From Komagataeibacter xylinus (GTDB lineage: Bacteria; Pseudomonadota; Alphaproteobacteria; Acetobacterales; Acetobacteraceae): a stretch of 64,000 nucleotides of DNA. The notes beneath the pieces were generated by a model, which saw only the letters and a list, made by a program, of their open reading frames with translations, ran no database searches and was not told the DNA's origin. The translations under genes were made by a program, and so were the position numbers. This document shows, one piece after another, positions 1 through 9,548 of the stretch; within the stretch, counting starts at the first letter, position 1, and each line of letters opens with the position of its first letter. The DNA lies in NCBI RefSeq assembly GCF_031081985.1, contig NZ_JARWSK010000003.1, positions 124,001 through 188,000 of the forward strand, written 5' to 3'.

Positions 1-1
1 C

Positions 2-1498
2 ATCCGGCTGGCGCTGCGCGTTGCGCGTGAGATTGGTCAGATCCTGAACCAGCAGGCGGAACTGCCGCCGCTGCTGGCTCAGGCTGCTGGCCACCTTGAC
101 CGCGCCCACGACCTTCAGGCCCTGCTGGAGCGCGCGCTGAGCGAAAACCCGCCCGCGCGCATGGATGAAGGCGGCACGATCGCTGCGGGCTATGATAAGG
201 AACTCGACGCCCAGCGCGAACTGCGCGATGGCAGCAGGCGCATCATCGCGGCGCTCCAGAAGGAATATGCCGAGGAATTCGGCATCGCCAACCTCAAGAT
301 CCGCCACCATGCCCAGCTTGGCTACGTGATCGAGGTGCCTGCCGCAGCAGCCCCCCGCCTGCGCGGGCGTGAAGACCTGATCATGCGGCAGGGCACGGCC
401 AGTTCCAGCCGGTTTGCCACCGAGCGGCTGGCCAGCCTTGACCAGCAGATTGCGCAGGCAGCCGAAAATGCCGCCCTGCGCGAGCGCCACCTGTTTACGC
501 AGGTGGTGGGCCACATCCTTGATGAAGCCGCCCTGCCGGACATGGCAGCCGCCCTTGCGGTGATCGACATCGTGCAGTCCTGCGCCGTGCTGGCGGGCGG
601 CGGCGCGTGGTGCTGCCCGGTAGTGGGCGATGATACGTCCTTCATCATCCGCGCGGGCCGCCACCCGGTGGTCGAGGCGGCGCTCCCGCGCAACACCCGC
701 TTCACCCCCAATGACTGCGACCTCGAGCCCGACCACCGCATCATGCTGCTGACGGGGCCGAACATGGCGGGCAAGTCCACCTTCCTGCGGCAGGCGGCAC
801 TTGCCGTCATCCTCGCGCAGGCGGGGCTGCCGGTAGCGGCGGCGAGCATGCACCTTGGCGTGGTGGACCGGCTGTTCTCGCGCGTGGGTGCTGCCGATGA
901 CCTGGCGCGCGGGCGCTCGACCTTCATGGTGGAAATGACCGAGACGGCGGCCATCCTCAACCAGGCAGGCCCGCGCTCCCTTGTGGTGGTGGACGAGATC
1001 GGGCGCGGCACCTCCACGCTCGACGGGCTGGCCATTGCCTGGGCCGTGCTGGAAACGCTGCATTCCACCCTGCGCTGCCGCGCCATATTCGCCACCCACT
1101 TCCATGAACTCGCCGAACTCGCCAACACCATGCCCCGCCTCACCCCGCACACCATGAGCGTGCGGGAATGGAAGGGGCAGGTCATCTTCCAGCATGAAGT
1201 GGTACCCGGCTCGGCGCGGCGGAGCTGGGGCGTGCATGTGGCACGCCTTGCCGGCGTGCCCGAGCCCGTGGTGCGCCGCGCGGGCCGCCTTTTAGGCATG
1301 CTGGAGAAAGAACGCGGGCGGCAGGCCCCGCCGCTGCCCCTGTTCGAGCAGCAGGCCGAAGTGGTGGAAATCGAGCCCGCGCCACCCGCCGTGCCGCCCG
1401 CAGCCCTTGATATGCTCGAAACCCTCGACCCCGATGCACTCAGCCCGCGCACGGCGCTGGAAATGCTCTATAAACTCAAAAAACTGCTGAAACCCTGA
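2..1498 (+). CDS. mutS: DNA mismatch repair ATPase MutS (3' part, cut by window edge)
   Basis: This is the C-terminal part of MutS, which binds mismatched bases and recruits MutL in an ATP-dependent way. The reading frame is open from base 2, so the N-terminal mismatch-binding domain lies outside the window. What is visible is the end of the lever and clamp region, then the ABC-type ATPase domain. The Walker A motif GPNMAGKST is at about 755-781 and the Walker B/signature VVVDEIGRGTS at about 980-1015, followed by the ATHFHEL switch. The C-terminus carries a short helical tail ending in LYKLKKLL, as in typical MutS. glnD follows 85 bases downstream on the same strand. The identification is secure; only completeness is limited. 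Confidence 0.97.
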   Translation: MRLALRVAREIGQILNQQAELPPLLAQAAGHLDRAHDLQALLERALSENPPARMDEGGTIAAGYDKELDAQRELRDGSRRIIAALQKEYAEEFGIANLKIRHHAQLGYVIEVPAAAAPRLRGREDLIMRQGTASSSRFATERLASLDQQIAQAAENAALRERHLFTQVVGHILDEAALPDMAAALAVIDIVQSCAVLAGGGAWCCPVVGDDTSFIIRAGRHPVVEAALPRNTRFTPNDCDLEPDHRIMLLTGPNMAGKSTFLRQAALAVILAQAGLPVAAASMHLGVVDRLFSRVGAADDLARGRSTFMVEMTETAAILNQAGPRSLVVVDEIGRGTSTLDGLAIAWAVLETLHSTLRCRAIFATHFHELAELANTMPRLTPHTMSVREWKGQVIFQHEVVPGSARRSWGVHVARLAGVPEPVVRRAGRLLGMLEKERGRQAPPLPLFEQQAEVVEIEPAPPAVPPAALDMLETLDPDALSPRTALEMLYKLKKLLKP

Positions 1499-1583
1499 TA
1501 CGGCTCTGGACCTGACCCCACCAAGGGCGGCACACTCCCGGACTGGATCATTCTCGCCACTTACAGGACGCCATCCGCCCACG

Positions 1584-4478
1584 ATGTCGAACGCTGCCCC
1601 CCTTCCCGCCTCCTCCGTCGAGGCGATGACCGACGCCCTCCATGCCGCCCTGTTCCCCACGGGGGAGCAGGACGGCACGCGCGCCCTGCCACCGCGTGAG
1701 GAGGCGATCAGGCTGTTCCGCCGCCACCTGTCGCGCTACCAGGCGCATGTGCGCGAGGAATTCGAGCATCATCGCCTTGGGGGCGCTGAGGCGGGCAAGC
1801 TGCTCGCGGCCTATACCGATGGCATGATTCGTGTGCTCGGCGCCTACGCCATGGCGCAGACCGGCATCGATTCGCACCATGAGGCCCCGTTCGCCATCGC
1901 GGCGACCGGCGGCTACGGGCGCGGACTGCTCGCCCCGTTCAGCGATATCGACCTTTTGTTCCTCACCCCCGATGCGCAGGGCGAGGACATGCGCGCCTGC
2001 GTGGAATACATCCTGTATTTCCTGTGGGATCTGGGGCTGAAGGTGGGGCATGCCACCCGCACCATCAATGAGTGTATTGCCGAGGCGGAAGCCGACACCA
2101 CGGTGCGCACCACCCTGCTTGATGCCCGCATCCTGACCGGCAGCGAATCGCTGTTTTCCATGTTCCAGGCCCGCTACATCGTGGCCTGCGTCAAATCCGG
2201 CGCCGACCGCTTCATTACCGACAAGCGCCGCGAGCGCGCCGCGCGCCACCAGCGCTTTGGTGACAGCCCCTACCTGGTCGAACCCAACGTGAAGGAAGGC
2301 CGCGGCGGCCTGCGCGACCTCCAGACGCTGTACTGGATGTGCCGCTACACCTTTGGTACGCGGCATGTGTCCGATCTGCTGGCACCCGGCTTCAGCGAGC
2401 TTGGCCTGCTGACCGAGCCCGAGGCCAAGCGCGCCCGCCGCGCGTGGGACTTCCTGTGGCGGGTGCGCTTTCACCTGCATTACGTATCAGGCCGCGCGGA
2501 AGAGCGCCTGACATTCGACGTGCAGCCCGTGGTGGGCGGCCGCATGGGCTATACGCGCCACGGACGGCAGGTGGGCGTGGAGCGCTTCATGCGCCACTAC
2601 TTCCTGACCGTGCGCGAGGTCATGCGCCTGACACTGGTGCTCGAGCCCGCCGTGCTGCGCCAGGCCCTCGGCCCCGTGGCCAACGCGCCCGAAGCCGACA
2701 GCCAGATGCGCGATGCGGGCTTTACCGTGATTGATGGCCGCATCCTGCCCCAGCGTGGCACATCGTTCGAGAATGAACCCATCCAGATGATGCGGCTGCT
2801 GGACTGGGCCAACAAGCGCAAGCTGCCGATCCACCCCATGGCCATGCACCAGCTCATCCGCTGGGAGCGCAAGGCCGCCAGCCTGCGCGGCGACCCCGAG
2901 ACCGCGCGCATCTTCCTTGACCTGATGTGTGGCACGCCACCCGAGCGCCCGCAGCGCGCAGCACGTGCGGAAGAGGAAAAGCACGAGGCCATCCCCAGCT
3001 TTCACCTGATGGATGAGGGGCGGCGCAAGGGGAATGCCTACTGGCTGCATATCCTCAACGAGACCGGGCTGATGGGCCGCCTGCTGCCCGACTGGTCGCG
3101 CGTGGTGGGGCAGATGCAGTTCGACACCTACCATGTGTTTACGGTTGACGAGCACATCATCGACGCGCTGCGCATCCTTGGCCGGGTCGAGCATGGCCAC
3201 ATGGCCGATGAAATTCCCATTGCCTACGACCTGGCGCGCAACCTGCATTCACGCCGGGCGCTGTACGTGGCGGTCATGCTGCATGACATCGCCAAGGGGC
3301 GCGGGGGCGACCATTCTGAAATCGGCTCGCAGATCGCGCTGTATGTCTGCCCCGAACTGGGCATGGACAGCGAGGAGACGGAAACCGTGTCGTGGCTGGT
3401 GCTGCACCACCTGCTGCTCAGCCACACCGCCTTCCAGCGCGATATCGACGACCCCAAGACCATCCTTGACCTCGCCGACATCATCCAGTCCCCCGAGCGG
3501 CTGCGGCTGCTGCTTCTGCTCACCATCGTGGACATGCGCGCGGTTGGCCCGCGCGTGTGGAACGCATGGAAGGCGACGCTGCTCAACGAACTTTACATGC
3601 GCGTGGCCGAGGTGCTGGAAGGCAGCCTTGCCACCACCGAGCGCGACGTGCGCGTGGAGCGCGCCAAGGCCGCCACCGCCGCGTGGCTGGTGGAAGACGG
3701 CATGAACGAGACCGACGTGCAGCACTTCATGGGGCTGGGCTACGGCAGTTACTGGCTGTCCTTCGATCATGACACCCATGCCCGCCATGCCCTGCTGATT
3801 GGCGAATCCGAGCGCCTGCACTCCCCCCTTACGGTCGAGACCCAGCCCCTGCCCGCGCGCGGCGTGACCGAGGTGACCATCTACGCCGCCGACCATCCGG
3901 GCCTGTTCTCGCGCATTGCGGGTGCGGTGGCCATTGCCGGCGCCTCGATCGTGGATGCGCGCATTCACACCATGACCAACGGCATGGCGCTCGATACGCT
4001 GTGGATTCAGGATGCAGGCGGCGCGGCCTTTGAGGAACCGCAGCAACTCGCCCGCCTGTCGCTGCTGATCGAGCAGGCGATGACCGGGCAGATCAACATC
4101 AACCGCGAGATTGCGCAGTGCGGGCGCAGGGTATCGGGGCGGCGCATGCGCGCGATCCATGTGCCGCCGCGCGTGGTGATCGACAATCGCGCGTCAAACA
4201 CCTGCACGGTGGTCGAGATCAACGGGCGCGACCGCCCCGGCCTGCTGCATGATGTCACGGCGGCGCTGAGCGAGCAGAAACTCCAGATCGCCTCCGCCCA
4301 CATCACCACCTATGGCGTGCGGGCGGTGGACGTGTTTTACGTCAAGGATCTGTTCGGGCTGAAAATTACCGACAAGAGCCGCCTCGACACCCTGCGCGCC
4401 GCCCTGCTGTCGGGCCTGCAGGAGGCGGAAGCCGCAGCCCAGCGCCGCTCATCCGAGCTCGAATCCATCACCATCTAA
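1584..4478 (+). CDS. glnD: [Protein-PII] uridylyltransferase / uridylyl-removing enzyme GlnD
   Basis: GlnD senses glutamine and adds or removes UMP on PII proteins, controlling nitrogen assimilation. The 964-residue protein has the nucleotidyltransferase motif GGYGRG at about residues 109-114 with the metal-binding pair D121 and D123 (SDIDLL). An HD hydrolase domain has the LHDIAKG motif around residues 566-572. Two C-terminal ACT domains (about 760 and 873 onward, each with a HPGL or RPGL turn) bind glutamine. The length is typical of alphaproteobacterial GlnD. The ATG start lies 85 bases after mutS. Its last 30 bases overlap, tail to tail, the end of the TPR gene on the other strand. No glnB is present in the window; gltB-gltD lie about 22 kb away. 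Confidence 0.97.
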   Translation: MSNAAPLPASSVEAMTDALHAALFPTGEQDGTRALPPREEAIRLFRRHLSRYQAHVREEFEHHRLGGAEAGKLLAAYTDGMIRVLGAYAMAQTGIDSHHEAPFAIAATGGYGRGLLAPFSDIDLLFLTPDAQGEDMRACVEYILYFLWDLGLKVGHATRTINECIAEAEADTTVRTTLLDARILTGSESLFSMFQARYIVACVKSGADRFITDKRRERAARHQRFGDSPYLVEPNVKEGRGGLRDLQTLYWMCRYTFGTRHVSDLLAPGFSELGLLTEPEAKRARRAWDFLWRVRFHLHYVSGRAEERLTFDVQPVVGGRMGYTRHGRQVGVERFMRHYFLTVREVMRLTLVLEPAVLRQALGPVANAPEADSQMRDAGFTVIDGRILPQRGTSFENEPIQMMRLLDWANKRKLPIHPMAMHQLIRWERKAASLRGDPETARIFLDLMCGTPPERPQRAARAEEEKHEAIPSFHLMDEGRRKGNAYWLHILNETGLMGRLLPDWSRVVGQMQFDTYHVFTVDEHIIDALRILGRVEHGHMADEIPIAYDLARNLHSRRALYVAVMLHDIAKGRGGDHSEIGSQIALYVCPELGMDSEETETVSWLVLHHLLLSHTAFQRDIDDPKTILDLADIIQSPERLRLLLLLTIVDMRAVGPRVWNAWKATLLNELYMRVAEVLEGSLATTERDVRVERAKAATAAWLVEDGMNETDVQHFMGLGYGSYWLSFDHDTHARHALLIGESERLHSPLTVETQPLPARGVTEVTIYAADHPGLFSRIAGAVAIAGASIVDARIHTMTNGMALDTLWIQDAGGAAFEEPQQLARLSLLIEQAMTGQININREIAQCGRRVSGRRMRAIHVPPRVVIDNRASNTCTVVEINGRDRPGLLHDVTAALSEQKLQIASAHITTYGVRAVDVFYVKDLFGLKITDKSRLDTLRAALLSGLQEAEAAAQRRSSELESITI

Positions 4479-6434
4479 CCGCCTGCGCTGCCTGACCCAG
4501 CCCTGCAGGGCAGTCACGAGGCCAGCAATCACGGGTTGCCATGCCCGCTCGGGCGGTTGCAGGGCGGGCTGGCGTAGCACGCGCACGCTGTCATACCACC
4601 GGCTGCCCGGAGCCGGGCTGCTCGCACCGGGCCCGCAAACCGGCGGGCAAAGGCCCGCCGCCCGATCCGCATCAAATGCCCCTGCCCACCTCCAGTCCCC
4701 CCCGAAACGGCTGAGCAGCCAGACCGGGCAGCCCATAGCCCCAGCCAGATGGGCGGCCAGCGTATCGACGCTGATCACCAGATCCAGCGTGGCAATCAGG
4801 CGGGATGTTTCAAGCAGGTCCGCGTCCTCTGCCAGTTCGTGCTGCATGAAAGCCGGGTCCAGCGCCGGGTTGCGGCCTGGGCGCAGGGCAATGAACGTGA
4901 CCCCCTCAACCTGCCCCAGCGCGGCCAGTGCCTCAGCCGCGATCGAGCGCCGTGAATCAAAACGATAGGCGGCATTGCCCGCATGGCACAGCCCGACCCG
5001 CAACGGACCAACATGGTTTTTCTGCCGCCACGCCTCCTGCCCCAGATAGGGCCGGAACGGCGCCACCGCATGCACGCCCAAAAGCATGGGCAGGCTGAAC
5101 AGGTCGCACTGGCAGGCCATTCCCTGATAATCATTTTTATCAGGGGTGATAATTTCAATGTGGTGCAATGCCCTGTCACCCGCAGCCTGCCCCAGCGTTG
5201 CCGCCAGCCGGTGCAGGGCGGGCGGCACTTCAAGCACGACCGGCACGCGCCTTGCCGCAGGCAGCACATAGCGCAGGAAATGCACCGCATCACCCAGCCC
5301 CTGCCCCATCGTGACCAGCAGCCTGCGCCCTGAAGGCAGCGCCTGCCCCTGCCAGCGTGGCAGACGCTGCGCGGCGGGGTGCGGCGGCATGAAGCGGTGG
5401 CGGGATTCCCACAGCGCCCAGCCCTGCACCAGATCGCCTTCGGCCAACCGTGTCACGCCAAGGTTGAACCGCGCGCGGGCCAGCGTTGCCGCATCGGGCG
5501 CGGGGCTACGGGCCAGCAGGGCTTCATAGGCCGCGCGGGCCTGAGCGTGCTGCCCGGACTCAAACAAAGCGGTGGCATGGTTGAGGGCAATGCGGGCATC
5601 ATCCGGCTGTGAGCGGCAGGCATTGGCCAGCACGGCCCGCGCCTGCGCCATATCGCCCAGCGCCATCAGGGTCAGGCCCAGATTGTTTGCACTCTCAGGC
5701 GCAGGATCATGGCGCAGGGCCGCGCGCAGCATGGTGGCCGCCGGGCGCAGGCGGCCCGTGGCAAAGAGCAAGGCGCCAAGGGTGGCGCGCGCCTGCCCGT
5801 CACCTCCGTCATGGGCCAACCGCTGGCGCAGCACGGTTTCGGCCTCGTCCCTGTGGCCGTGGGCGAGCAGCATGCCCACCAGTTCATGCACCGCTACGCC
5901 ATCATGAGGGGCATTGCCCGCCACGTGGCGCATCTGCGCCAGCGCGGCCTCCCCCCGCCCGCGCCGCCACCAGAAACGCGCCTGCGCCACCCGCGCTGCC
6001 ACGCTGCTCAACATGACCGCCCGCGCATGGGCCGCTTCCGCTGCCGCCAAATCGCCCGTGCGTTCCATGATCTCGGCCAGCGCCAGCGTGATCGCGCCAT
6101 CATCGGGGCGGCACAGGCAGGCGGCCCGGATCGCGGCCCGCGCGGCCTCACGGTGCCCGCAGGCCAGCAATGCGCGGGCCAGCACCTCATGATAATGGGC
6201 CAGATGGGGATGATCCGGCGGCGCGACCAACCGCGCCCGCCCGGCAAGGCTTATGGCGCGATCCGCCCGGCCAAGCGCCAGCGCAATACAGGCAAGGCCA
6301 TGCAGGGCGTCAGGGTCATCAGGCCAGAACCCCAGCATGGTGGCAAAACAGGCGCGGGCACCCGCCATGTCGCCTGCCCGCAGCGCCACCTGCCCGCGTG
6401 CGAGCAGCCCGGCCCGGCCCGTGATCGCGTTCAT
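4449..6434 (-). CDS. TPR-repeat protein with glycosyltransferase-like C-terminal domain
   Basis: This 661-residue protein has Ala-rich tetratricopeptide-like repeats over roughly the first 350 residues. The C-terminal half resembles the GT-B-type domain found after TPRs in many proteobacterial proteins: a MGQGLGDAVHFLRY segment, then DLVISVDTLAAHLAGAMG, then a WYDSVRVLRQ segment near the end. Such proteins are usually annotated only as TPR/glycosyltransferase-like; the substrate is unknown. I chose the ATG at 6434 because it has an AAGGGA motif about 11 bases upstream and starts directly on the repeat region. An in-frame extension to 6539 would run into the intergenic repeat and looks spurious. 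The 3' end overlaps glnD by 30 bases in convergent orientation. Confidence 0.75.
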   Translation of the reverse strand: MNAITGRAGLLARGQVALRAGDMAGARACFATMLGFWPDDPDALHGLACIALALGRADRAISLAGRARLVAPPDHPHLAHYHEVLARALLACGHREAARAAIRAACLCRPDDGAITLALAEIMERTGDLAAAEAAHARAVMLSSVAARVAQARFWWRRGRGEAALAQMRHVAGNAPHDGVAVHELVGMLLAHGHRDEAETVLRQRLAHDGGDGQARATLGALLFATGRLRPAATMLRAALRHDPAPESANNLGLTLMALGDMAQARAVLANACRSQPDDARIALNHATALFESGQHAQARAAYEALLARSPAPDAATLARARFNLGVTRLAEGDLVQGWALWESRHRFMPPHPAAQRLPRWQGQALPSGRRLLVTMGQGLGDAVHFLRYVLPAARRVPVVLEVPPALHRLAATLGQAAGDRALHHIEIITPDKNDYQGMACQCDLFSLPMLLGVHAVAPFRPYLGQEAWRQKNHVGPLRVGLCHAGNAAYRFDSRRSIAAEALAALGQVEGVTFIALRPGRNPALDPAFMQHELAEDADLLETSRLIATLDLVISVDTLAAHLAGAMGCPVWLLSRFGGDWRWAGAFDADRAAGLCPPVCGPGASSPAPGSRWYDSVRVLRQPALQPPERAWQPVIAGLVTALQGWVRQRRRLDGDGFELG

Positions 6435-6530
6435 GGCATGCGCTTTCCCTTGATTGCTGGCAGGACTGGTTTGCATACAGGGCGGGCAGTTAAGGAATGG
6501 TTTGCAGGCGATAACTGAACGCCGGGCGGC

Positions 6531-6571
6531 ATTTTCCAAAGCTTTTGGAAAAAAGCTTCACCAAAAACTTT
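6531..6571 (+). repeat. Dispersed palindromic repeat, truncated copy A
   Basis: This 41-base segment matches the right-hand half of the repeat at 8151-8230: an inverted repeat around AAAGCTTTT followed by the block GCTTCACCAAAAACTTT. The left-hand GCCGCC hairpin is missing. It sits between the divergent starts of the TPR gene and the M32 peptidase gene. Compared with copy B, one base pair of the hairpin (TTCCAAA with TTTGGAA) is changed on both arms, which suggests that the fold is conserved. Confidence 0.7.
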
Positions 6572-6618
6572 CTTATGTCTTACAGACTGGTGGGCATGAT
6601 TTTTACGCAGGAGTGCGC

Positions 6619-8139
6619 ATGAACATCCCGTCCCGCCCCACCGGGCAGCAGGCCTATGACATCCTGCACCAGCGTTTTGCCCGCATGGGGCAGATCCGCA
6701 ACGCGCTCGGCATACTGGGGTGGGACAAGGACACCATGATGCCCGCAGGCGCCGCCGAAAGCCGCGCCGAGAGCATCGCCACCCTTGCCGTGCTCTCGCA
6801 CGAGCTCATGACCGCACCCGACATGCCCGACCTGCTCGCCCGCGCCGAACCCGGCAAGGACGCCATGGCCACGGCCAACCTCGCCGAGATGCGCCGCCAG
6901 CACGCGCACGCCGCCGCCGTGCCCGGTGACCTGGTGGAGGCCACATCCCGCGCGGCCTCGCGCTGCGAGATGGCCTGGCGCACCGCGCGGCAGGACAGCG
7001 ATTTCGCCGGGCTCCTGCCCCACCTGCAAACCGTGCTGGACTGCACCCGCGCCGTTGCCGCCGCCAAGGCCGAGGCCCTGAACCTTTCCCCCTATGACGC
7101 GCTGCTTGACCAGTATGATGCAGGCACAAGGCAGGCGGATATCGACCCCGTCTTTGCCGAACTGGCCAGCGAACTGCCCCACCTGATCGCCACCGCGCTG
7201 GACCACCAGAAAAGCCTGCCCGCGCCCATTGCCCCCACCGGCCCGTTCGCCGTGCCCGCGCAGGAGAAACTGGGTCGCGAGACCATGGCCGCCCTGGGCT
7301 TTGACATGCAGCGCGGGCGGCTTGATGTCAGCCTGCACCCGTTTTGTGGCGGGGCGGAGGATGACGTGCGCATCACCACCCGTTACGAGACTGATGACTG
7401 CATCAATGCGCTGATGGGCATCGTGCATGAAACCGGCCATGCCCTGTATGAGCAGGGCCTGCCGAAAGACTGGCGCGCCCAGCCCGTGGGCGAGGCGCGC
7501 GGCATGAGCCTGCATGAAAGCCAGTCCCTGCTGATGGAAATGCAGGTGGCCCGCAGCCGCCCCTTCATGGACTGGATGGCCCCGCGCCTGCGTGCCGCCT
7601 TTGGCGGCAGCGGTAATGATGCGACATGGGAGGCGGATAACCTGCACCGCCTTGTCACCCGCGTGCGGCCCGGCTTCATCCGCGTGGATGCCGATGAGGT
7701 CACCTATCCCGCCCATATCCTCGTGCGTTACGAGATGGAAACCGCGCTGATCGCGGGCACGATGAAGCTGGCCGACCTGCCCGAAGCCTTCAATGCCCGC
7801 ATCCATGACCTGCTGGGCCTGAAAGTGCCCAATGACCGTCTGGGCTGCCTGCAGGATATTCACTGGCCGTCTGGCTCGTGGGGGTATTTCCCCACCTATA
7901 CGCTGGGCGCGATCATTGCAGCGCAGTTGCGCGAGGCCGCCATGCGCGACAACCCCGCCATCATGCCTGCCATCGCGAAAGGCGACTTCACGCCCCTGCT
8001 CGACTGGCTGCGCCCGCGCATCCATGCCCGTGGCAGCGGGGCGAGCACAAAGGAGATCGTGCGCGATGCCACCGGGGCGGTGCCCAATACCGGGCCGTAT
8101 CTGCGCCATCTGCGGCAGCGTTACTGCGCGCAGGTTTGA
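6619..8139 (+). CDS. M32 family metallocarboxypeptidase (carboxypeptidase Taq type)
   Basis: A zinc carboxypeptidase of the thermostable carboxypeptidase 1 (Taq) family, which removes C-terminal residues from peptides in the cytoplasm. The 506-residue length fits the family. The zinc motif HETGH is in GIVHETGHALYEQGLP, and the family landmarks HPFCGG, the MSLHESQS segment (distal zinc glutamate), VRPGFIRVDADEVTYPAHI and the SWGYFPTYTLG segment are all present. The start ATG at 6619 has an AGGAG motif about 6 bases upstream, so longer in-frame versions are unlikely. Repeat copies flank it on both sides (A before, B after). It is probably monocistronic. Confidence 0.95.
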   Translation: MNIPSRPTGQQAYDILHQRFARMGQIRNALGILGWDKDTMMPAGAAESRAESIATLAVLSHELMTAPDMPDLLARAEPGKDAMATANLAEMRRQHAHAAAVPGDLVEATSRAASRCEMAWRTARQDSDFAGLLPHLQTVLDCTRAVAAAKAEALNLSPYDALLDQYDAGTRQADIDPVFAELASELPHLIATALDHQKSLPAPIAPTGPFAVPAQEKLGRETMAALGFDMQRGRLDVSLHPFCGGAEDDVRITTRYETDDCINALMGIVHETGHALYEQGLPKDWRAQPVGEARGMSLHESQSLLMEMQVARSRPFMDWMAPRLRAAFGGSGNDATWEADNLHRLVTRVRPGFIRVDADEVTYPAHILVRYEMETALIAGTMKLADLPEAFNARIHDLLGLKVPNDRLGCLQDIHWPSGSWGYFPTYTLGAIIAAQLREAAMRDNPAIMPAIAKGDFTPLLDWLRPRIHARGSGASTKEIVRDATGAVPNTGPYLRHLRQRYCAQV

Positions 8140-8150
8140 CCCCTTGAATG

Positions 8151-8230
8151 CATAAAAGTTTTGGGTGCCGCCTTTTTTAAAAAGGCGGCATCTTTCAAAG
8201 CTTTTTGAAAAAAGCTTCACCAAAAACTTT
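8151..8230 (+). repeat. Dispersed palindromic repeat, full copy B
   Basis: An 80-base intergenic element with two hairpins. The first is a perfect 11-bp inverted repeat (GCCGCCTTTTT around a single T, 8167-8189). The second is formed by CAAAGCTTTTTG and its A-rich flank, followed by the conserved block GCTTCACCAAAAACTTT. Related copies are at 6531-6571 (partial), 38984-39064 and, inverted, 43591-43670. It lies 12 bases after the M32 peptidase stop and could act as a transcription terminator. Confidence 0.85.
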
Positions 8231-8320
8231 ATCTGGCTTTCTCGGCACGCATCAGGTCAGGGCGGGCATGCCGCATCATGCCCTTGCCATTCGCCCCCGT
8301 TCGTGACGAGATAAGGCGCG

Positions 8321-9472
8321 ATGCACGCCATGATCCCTACAGCCTTCCGCCGCCTGCGCCCTGCGGGCCTTCTCCTTGCCTGCGGCGCCAGCCTGCTGGC
8401 CATGCTGCCTGCCGCCCACGCCGCCAAGCCCGCGCCGCCGCTCAACCCGCCCGCGGCACTTGAGGAGGTTGCATCCTCCTCCACCAGCGCATGGGACCGC
8501 GTGGTGGTGCTGCCCGATGGCAGGCTGCTCGTTGAACTGCCACGCTGGGCGGGCAATAGCGGGCCGGGGCTTGCCGTGCTTGATGCCAGTGGCAACCCAC
8601 AGCCCTACCCCGATGCCACATGGAACGACCCCGCCGCCCCGGCCTCCTCGCGCTTTGTGGCCCCGGCCGACATGCAGCTCCAGCCCGATGGCACGCTATG
8701 GGTGCTTGACAGCGGCCAGCCCGACCCGGCTGGCAGGCCGCTCGAAGGCGGCCCCAAGATCGTAAAGCTCGATACAAAGGGCCAGCGCGTGCTCCAGACC
8801 TGGCCGCTCAACCCCGACATGCTGCGCCCAGGCAGCTATGCCGCCACCATGCGGGTGGCGCGTGGCCATGCCTTTGTAGGCGATGGCGGGGTTCCGGCCA
8901 TGATCGTAGTCCAGCTCGACACCAACATCCAGCGTCGCCTGATGGAGCATACGCCTGCGCTGACCGCCCACCAGCCCATTACGGTGGAGGGCAAGGTGGC
9001 GACCAACCCCGCAGGCCACACCGCCATTGTCAATATCAGCCAGATGGATATCAGCGCCGATGGGCAGTGGTTGTATTTCGAGCCGCTCTGTGGCCCGGTC
9101 TACAAGCTCGACACCGACCTGCTCGTCGACCCCGACGTCACCCCCATCGAACTCGAGGAAGGGCCGACGCTGTGGTACAAGACACCCCCGCTCGGTGGCA
9201 TTACCGTGGGGCCGGATGGCACGCTGTATTTCAATGATGTCTCCACCAGCAGCATCTTCCGCCTCATGCCCGACCGGGTGTACCAGAAAATCGTGACCGA
9301 CCCGCGCCTGCACTGGCCCGGGGGTTCCTTTGTCACGAAGGACGGCCAGCTTTACGTGCCCGCCGCCCAGCTTGACCGCACGGCCCCGCTCAATGGCGGC
9401 ACCAATGCCATACAGTGGCCGGTGCATATCTACCGCATCAATGTAGGCCAGCTGCCCCCGCCGAAATTCTGA
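8321..9472 (+). CDS. Secreted major royal jelly/yellow-family protein
   Basis: A 383-residue exported protein resembling the major royal jelly protein (MRJP/yellow) family, a six-bladed beta-propeller related to gluconolactonase-like enzymes. The N-terminus is a clear signal peptide (LLLACGASLLAMLPAAHAA, cleavage probably after AHA near residue 34). Repeated propeller motifs include PDGTLWVLDSG, AFVGDGG, DISADGQWLYFEPL, GITVGPDGTLYFND and GQLYVPAAQLDR. The reaction is unknown; bacterial members are often annotated as gluconolactonase-like. The ATG at 8321 has AAGG 4 bases upstream. It stands alone between repeat B and thrC. Confidence 0.8.
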   Translation: MHAMIPTAFRRLRPAGLLLACGASLLAMLPAAHAAKPAPPLNPPAALEEVASSSTSAWDRVVVLPDGRLLVELPRWAGNSGPGLAVLDASGNPQPYPDATWNDPAAPASSRFVAPADMQLQPDGTLWVLDSGQPDPAGRPLEGGPKIVKLDTKGQRVLQTWPLNPDMLRPGSYAATMRVARGHAFVGDGGVPAMIVVQLDTNIQRRLMEHTPALTAHQPITVEGKVATNPAGHTAIVNISQMDISADGQWLYFEPLCGPVYKLDTDLLVDPDVTPIELEEGPTLWYKTPPLGGITVGPDGTLYFNDVSTSSIFRLMPDRVYQKIVTDPRLHWPGGSFVTKDGQLYVPAAQLDRTAPLNGGTNAIQWPVHIYRINVGQLPPPKF

Positions 9473-9548
9473 CACACCGCCAGCGGAATCGCCCATGCCG
9501 GTCCCGCGCCCCCTTCGCGCGGGGGGCGGTTGGGATTATGATGGCGCC

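Noticed and set aside
6580-8223. Long open frame on the minus strand opposite the M32 peptidase
   Set aside because: No recognisable motifs and low-complexity Gly/His/Ala composition; the plus-strand gene has a complete zinc site and good start.
9507-9528. CGCCCCC/GGGGGCG hairpin in the thrC leader as an attenuator
   Set aside because: No T run, no leader peptide rich in Thr or Ile codons, and such GC hairpins arise easily in this sequence.
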